DNA of 7,852 bases, from assembly GCA_039934875.1 (NCBI GenBank), contig JBDTLH010000303.1, positions 1 to 7,852 of the forward strand, read 5' to 3'. Each line of letters opens with the position of its first letter. Positions within the stretch are counted from its first letter, which is position 1. Below the pieces are notes generated by a model that searched no databases, was not told the DNA's origin, and saw nothing but the letters and a program-made list of their open reading frames with translations. The position numbers were made by a program, and so were the translations under genes. This stretch comes from JBDTLH01 sp039934875. GTDB taxonomy: Bacteria; Acidobacteriota; Terriglobia; Terriglobales; Acidobacteriaceae. Shown here one piece after another: positions 5,214 through 7,852 of the stretch.

Positions 5214-6686
5214 ATGCGAATGCGATTCATCACCTCGTTGCTGCTTGCGCTGTTGCTCTTGCCTCTTGCATTGTCCGCGCAAACCGCTGCGGAAGTGGCG
5301 CATAAGTGGCGCACGGCGCATGAATCGGACATCCTAGCAGGATTCGCGAAGCTGCTGGCGATTCCAAATGTTGCTGCCGACCCCGCTAATCTCAAGCGCA
5401 ATGCGGACACGCTGGTTGCCATGTTGCGGCAGCGGCATGTCGACGCGCGGCTGCTCTCTATTCCCAACGCCCCGGCGATTGTTTATGGCGAGATCAAGAC
5501 GCCGGGCGCCAAGCACACCATTGTCTTTTACGCGCACTATGATGGGCAGCCGGTAACTCCTTCCGAGTGGGAGGGCGGCGCACCCTTCAGCCCGGTGGTG
5601 CGGGAGGTAAACGGGGAGCAACGAATCTATGCGCGGTCCGCCGGCGATGACAAAGCCGCCGTCTATGCTCAGTTGATGGCGCTCGATGCTCTGCAAGCTG
5701 CCAACCTACCGCTGCGGGCCAACATCCGCTTCGTGTGGGAGGGCGAAGAGGAGGCTGGTTCTCCCCACCTGGAACAGATCCTCGACGCCCACAAAGATCT
5801 CATCGGCGGAGACGTCTGGCTGGTCTGCGATGGTCCGGTGGACCAGAGCCGCAAGCAAACAGTCGTATTCGGAGCGCGCGGAGACACCCACCTCGAAGTG
5901 ACGCTCTACGGCCCTCATCACGGACTTCATAGCGGCCATTATGGTAACTGGGCGCCCAATCCGGCGATGATGCTGACGCAATTGCTGGCAGGTATGAAGG
6001 ACGAGCAAGGCCAGGTTTTGATTCCTCATTTTTACGACGACATCGCTCCTTTGGGCAGACTCGAGAAACAGGCGCTCGCCAAGGCGCCCGCCAACGACGA
6101 TATGCTTAAGCAAGAGCTTTGGCTGGGGCATGTGGATGGCGGGGGCAAGACCCTGCTCGAGCTTCTCAATCTGCCTTCGCTCAACATCAACGGCATCTCT
6201 TCGGGCCAGACCGGAGCACATGCAACCAACGTGATACCGGCGACTGCGACGGCTGATCTCGATCTGCGTCTGGTAGCCGGCCAGGACTGGCGCACACAAC
6301 AGGACCGTGTGAAAAATTACATCCGCTCCCAAGGTTATTATGTTGTGGAGACGGATCCCACACGTGAACTCTTGTTGCAACATGCTAAGGTGGCGCGGGT
6401 AGCCGGCGATCCCGGGAGCTATAACGCGGCGCGCACAGCGATGGACTTGCCGATTGCCCAGGAGGTGGTAGAGGCGGTGGCTAGCGCGCGCGGAACAGTC
6501 ATCGAGTGGCCGACCATGGGAGGGAGTGTCCCGCTTGGCGCCATGGAGCGCGCCGCCTCCACGCATACGATCATCGTCCCGATTGCGAACCACGATGATA
6601 ATCAGCACAGCGCTAACGAGAATCTGCGACTTCAAAATCTCTGGGACGGGATCGAGACCATGGCAGCCTTAATGCGAATGAACTGA
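5214..6686 (+). CDS. Secreted M20 family zinc metallopeptidase (dipeptidase/carboxypeptidase type)
   Basis: The 490-aa product is an M20 (ArgE/DapE/CPG2/CNDP-type) hydrolase using two zinc ions to cut C-terminal amino acids or dipeptides. A signal peptide covers residues 1-22 (MRMRF, a Leu-rich core, LALSA then Q), so it is exported. All co-catalytic residues are visible: His108 and Asp110 in FYAHYDGQP, bridging Asp145 in SAGDDKAA, base Glu179 and ligand Glu180 in EGEEEAGS, Asp206 in VCDGP and His465 in DNQHSANEN. The lid/dimerisation domain lies between (about 215-400), with GARGDTHLEVTLYGP at its start. Length and the GPHHGLHSGHYG segment fit the dipeptidase-like branch (CNDP/carnosinase relatives) rather than DapE/ArgE. 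I chose the ATG at 5214 (another in-frame ATG is at 5220) over a TTG at 5151, since the signal peptide begins there; no clear Shine-Dalgarno precedes it. Its stop is 14 bp from that of the convergent BNR-repeat gene. Confidence 0.92.
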   Translation: MRMRFITSLLLALLLLPLALSAQTAAEVAHKWRTAHESDILAGFAKLLAIPNVAADPANLKRNADTLVAMLRQRHVDARLLSIPNAPAIVYGEIKTPGAKHTIVFYAHYDGQPVTPSEWEGGAPFSPVVREVNGEQRIYARSAGDDKAAVYAQLMALDALQAANLPLRANIRFVWEGEEEAGSPHLEQILDAHKDLIGGDVWLVCDGPVDQSRKQTVVFGARGDTHLEVTLYGPHHGLHSGHYGNWAPNPAMMLTQLLAGMKDEQGQVLIPHFYDDIAPLGRLEKQALAKAPANDDMLKQELWLGHVDGGGKTLLELLNLPSLNINGISSGQTGAHATNVIPATATADLDLRLVAGQDWRTQQDRVKNYIRSQGYYVVETDPTRELLLQHAKVARVAGDPGSYNAARTAMDLPIAQEVVEAVASARGTVIEWPTMGGSVPLGAMERAASTHTIIVPIANHDDNQHSANENLRLQNLWDGIETMAALMRMN

Positions 6687-6700
6687 TCCCGGGCCTGTTG

Positions 6701-7852
6701 CTACTCCCCGGTTGCGGAAATTGGCGCCAGCTTTGCGCTCTTTAATGATTGATTGACTGCCGGCAGATCATTGGTGATCAGTTGATGTAACGTATTCAAT
6801 TGCACGTCCAGTTCCGCCGCGAGCTCCTTGAACGCGGCATAGGTTTGGTCGGTCGGTTTGGAGTCGGCGGACTCTATGACCTCACTGAGATGGCCGATCT
6901 TATTGTTGAGCTTGATCGGGAAATTCAACGGGTCCTGCGAGCTGCGGTTCTTCACCTGATAGATCGCTTCTTCCACTTCTGTGAGCTTCTGGCGAAACGC
7001 CGTAGCCGACGGATCGAACGGAGCCGATGATTTCTTCATACGGTCATCGAGTTGGTCGCGCAGCTTGCGAACCTGGATCACGGCCTCATTCGCCTGGCTC
7101 ACTTTGTCGCGCACCTGCGTATCCAGATCGAATTGTGCCTTCAAATCGGCGGCTGAACTCTTCACTCGCGGATCTTCCGTCAGAGCAAAAGGCACGGTCT
7201 GCGTCTGCCCATTGGCGGTGATGCGCGCCTGATACGATCCGGGCAGCGCGAAGGGGCCGTTCTTCGGTTGCGCGCCCCACATAATCATACCTGGAAACAC
7301 CGTCGCGCCGGGATAACGCATGTCCCAGGTGAAACGGTTAAGGCCTGCGGCGAGGCCGATTTTGGGTGGCTTCGGACCGTACTCGTCCTCTTTCACCACC
7401 GGCTTCGATTCACCCTTTTTCTTTGCCTCCACGGTTTTTGTATCTTCCGGCTTCACCGAAGCGGCTTCGGCAGCGGGTTCGTTTTCTTCCTCCGCACCTT
7501 CGGTCTTCTTCTGGTTCTCAGGATTGCCGGTAAAGCTGCGCACCTGCTTTCCCTGGCCATCGAGGATGTCAATCGTCACCTTATCGGATTTCGACTTAAG
7601 GAAATAATCCACTGCGACCGGGCGGGCGCGGCGCACTCCCGCTTCCGGCGTAAAAACATGCAGGACCGCCGATTGCGCGACCTCCGGCGTCAGTTGGCGA
7701 AGCGCGGCGATGTCGTCCAGCACATAAAAAGATCGCCCGTGGGTGGCAATGACGAGATCGTGATCTTCCACAACGATGTCGGAGACCTGCGTGTCCGGCA
7801 GATTGAGCGAGAGCGATTGCCAATTGTCTCCGTCATCAAAGGAGACATAGAT
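6701..7852 (-). CDS. C-terminal part of a BNR/Asp-box (sortilin/VPS10-like) repeat protein, 5' end off the window
   Basis: 383 codons of a larger minus-strand gene are present; the frame is open to the right edge, so the GTG-initiated frame at 7771 is not the true start. At the edge, SFDDGDNW (residues 4-11) is a textbook Asp-box (SxDxGxxW), followed by ATHGRSFYVLDD (about 36-47), which closes the propeller in large secreted proteins annotated as 'WD40/YVTN/BNR-like repeat' or 'glycosyl hydrolase'. Next come a beta domain, a Glu/Lys/Ala-rich low-complexity linker (about 111-157), a second beta domain with FTWDMRYPGA, and a helical end with coiled-coil character (about 230-275) containing DPLNFPIKLNNKIGHL. 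These proteins are usually about 1000 aa and exported; the catalytic role, if any, is unknown, and the 'glycosyl hydrolase' name is poorly founded. No signal peptide can be judged because the N-terminus is missing. Confidence 0.85.
   Translation of the reverse strand: MYVSFDDGDNWQSLSLNLPDTQVSDIVVEDHDLVIATHGRSFYVLDDIAALRQLTPEVAQSAVLHVFTPEAGVRRARPVAVDYFLKSKSDKVTIDILDGQGKQVRSFTGNPENQKKTEGAEEENEPAAEAASVKPEDTKTVEAKKKGESKPVVKEDEYGPKPPKIGLAAGLNRFTWDMRYPGATVFPGMIMWGAQPKNGPFALPGSYQARITANGQTQTVPFALTEDPRVKSSAADLKAQFDLDTQVRDKVSQANEAVIQVRKLRDQLDDRMKKSSAPFDPSATAFRQKLTEVEEAIYQVKNRSSQDPLNFPIKLNNKIGHLSEVIESADSKPTDQTYAAFKELAAELDVQLNTLHQLITNDLPAVNQSLKSAKLAPISATGE

Noticed and set aside
5706..6635. 309-codon minus-strand frame inside the M20 peptidase gene
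   Set aside because: The plus-strand M20 frame carries all metal ligands and a signal peptide. The opposite frame has no motif and a composition typical of a complement shadow.

Overview
The window (about 7.9 kb, moderately GC-rich) looks like chromosomal DNA of a Gram-negative soil-type bacterium, most likely an acidobacterium of the Koribacter/Acidobacteriales kind. That assignment is an inference. It rests on the gene types together (flagellar rod genes, a processive GT2 membrane glycosyltransferase, a secreted S9 prolyl-oligopeptidase, a secreted M20 peptidase and a BNR/sortilin-like 'glycosyl hydrolase' with its typical C-terminal helical region) and on the codon use. I see no rRNA, tRNA, CRISPR array, insertion sequence or prophage gene.

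Left part (1-1091). On the minus strand, flgF (proximal rod protein) is followed by the first nine codons of flgG (distal rod protein), which runs off the left edge. The 93-bp flgF-flgG gap is almost entirely made of 7-bp-period tandem repeats of two sequence families, and flgF ends inside one of them. The 237-bp divergent gap between flgF and the next gene holds a third heptamer family, present in both orientations around a perfect inverted repeat.

Middle part (1092-3003). On the plus strand lies a 544-codon cellulose-synthase-like GT2 glycosyltransferase with a TTG start and a good ribosome binding site. Downstream is a 19-codon, lysine-rich micro-ORF of uncertain status. The rest of the 277-bp gap before the next gene holds only a weak hairpin.

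Right part (3004-7852). A secreted S9 peptidase (minus) and a secreted M20 metallopeptidase (plus) are transcribed divergently from a 194-bp gap that contains a perfect 14-bp tandem direct repeat. The M20 gene converges, with only 14 bp between stop codons, on the 3' part of a large minus-strand BNR/Asp-box repeat protein that runs off the right edge. The three right-hand genes look like an extracytoplasmic peptide/protein degradation group, but only the S9/M20 pair shares a possible control region.

No multi-gene undescribed system is evident. The observations most worth following are the three heptanucleotide repeat families confined to gaps next to flagellar genes, the lysine-rich micro-ORF, and the 14-bp direct repeat between the two peptidase genes.
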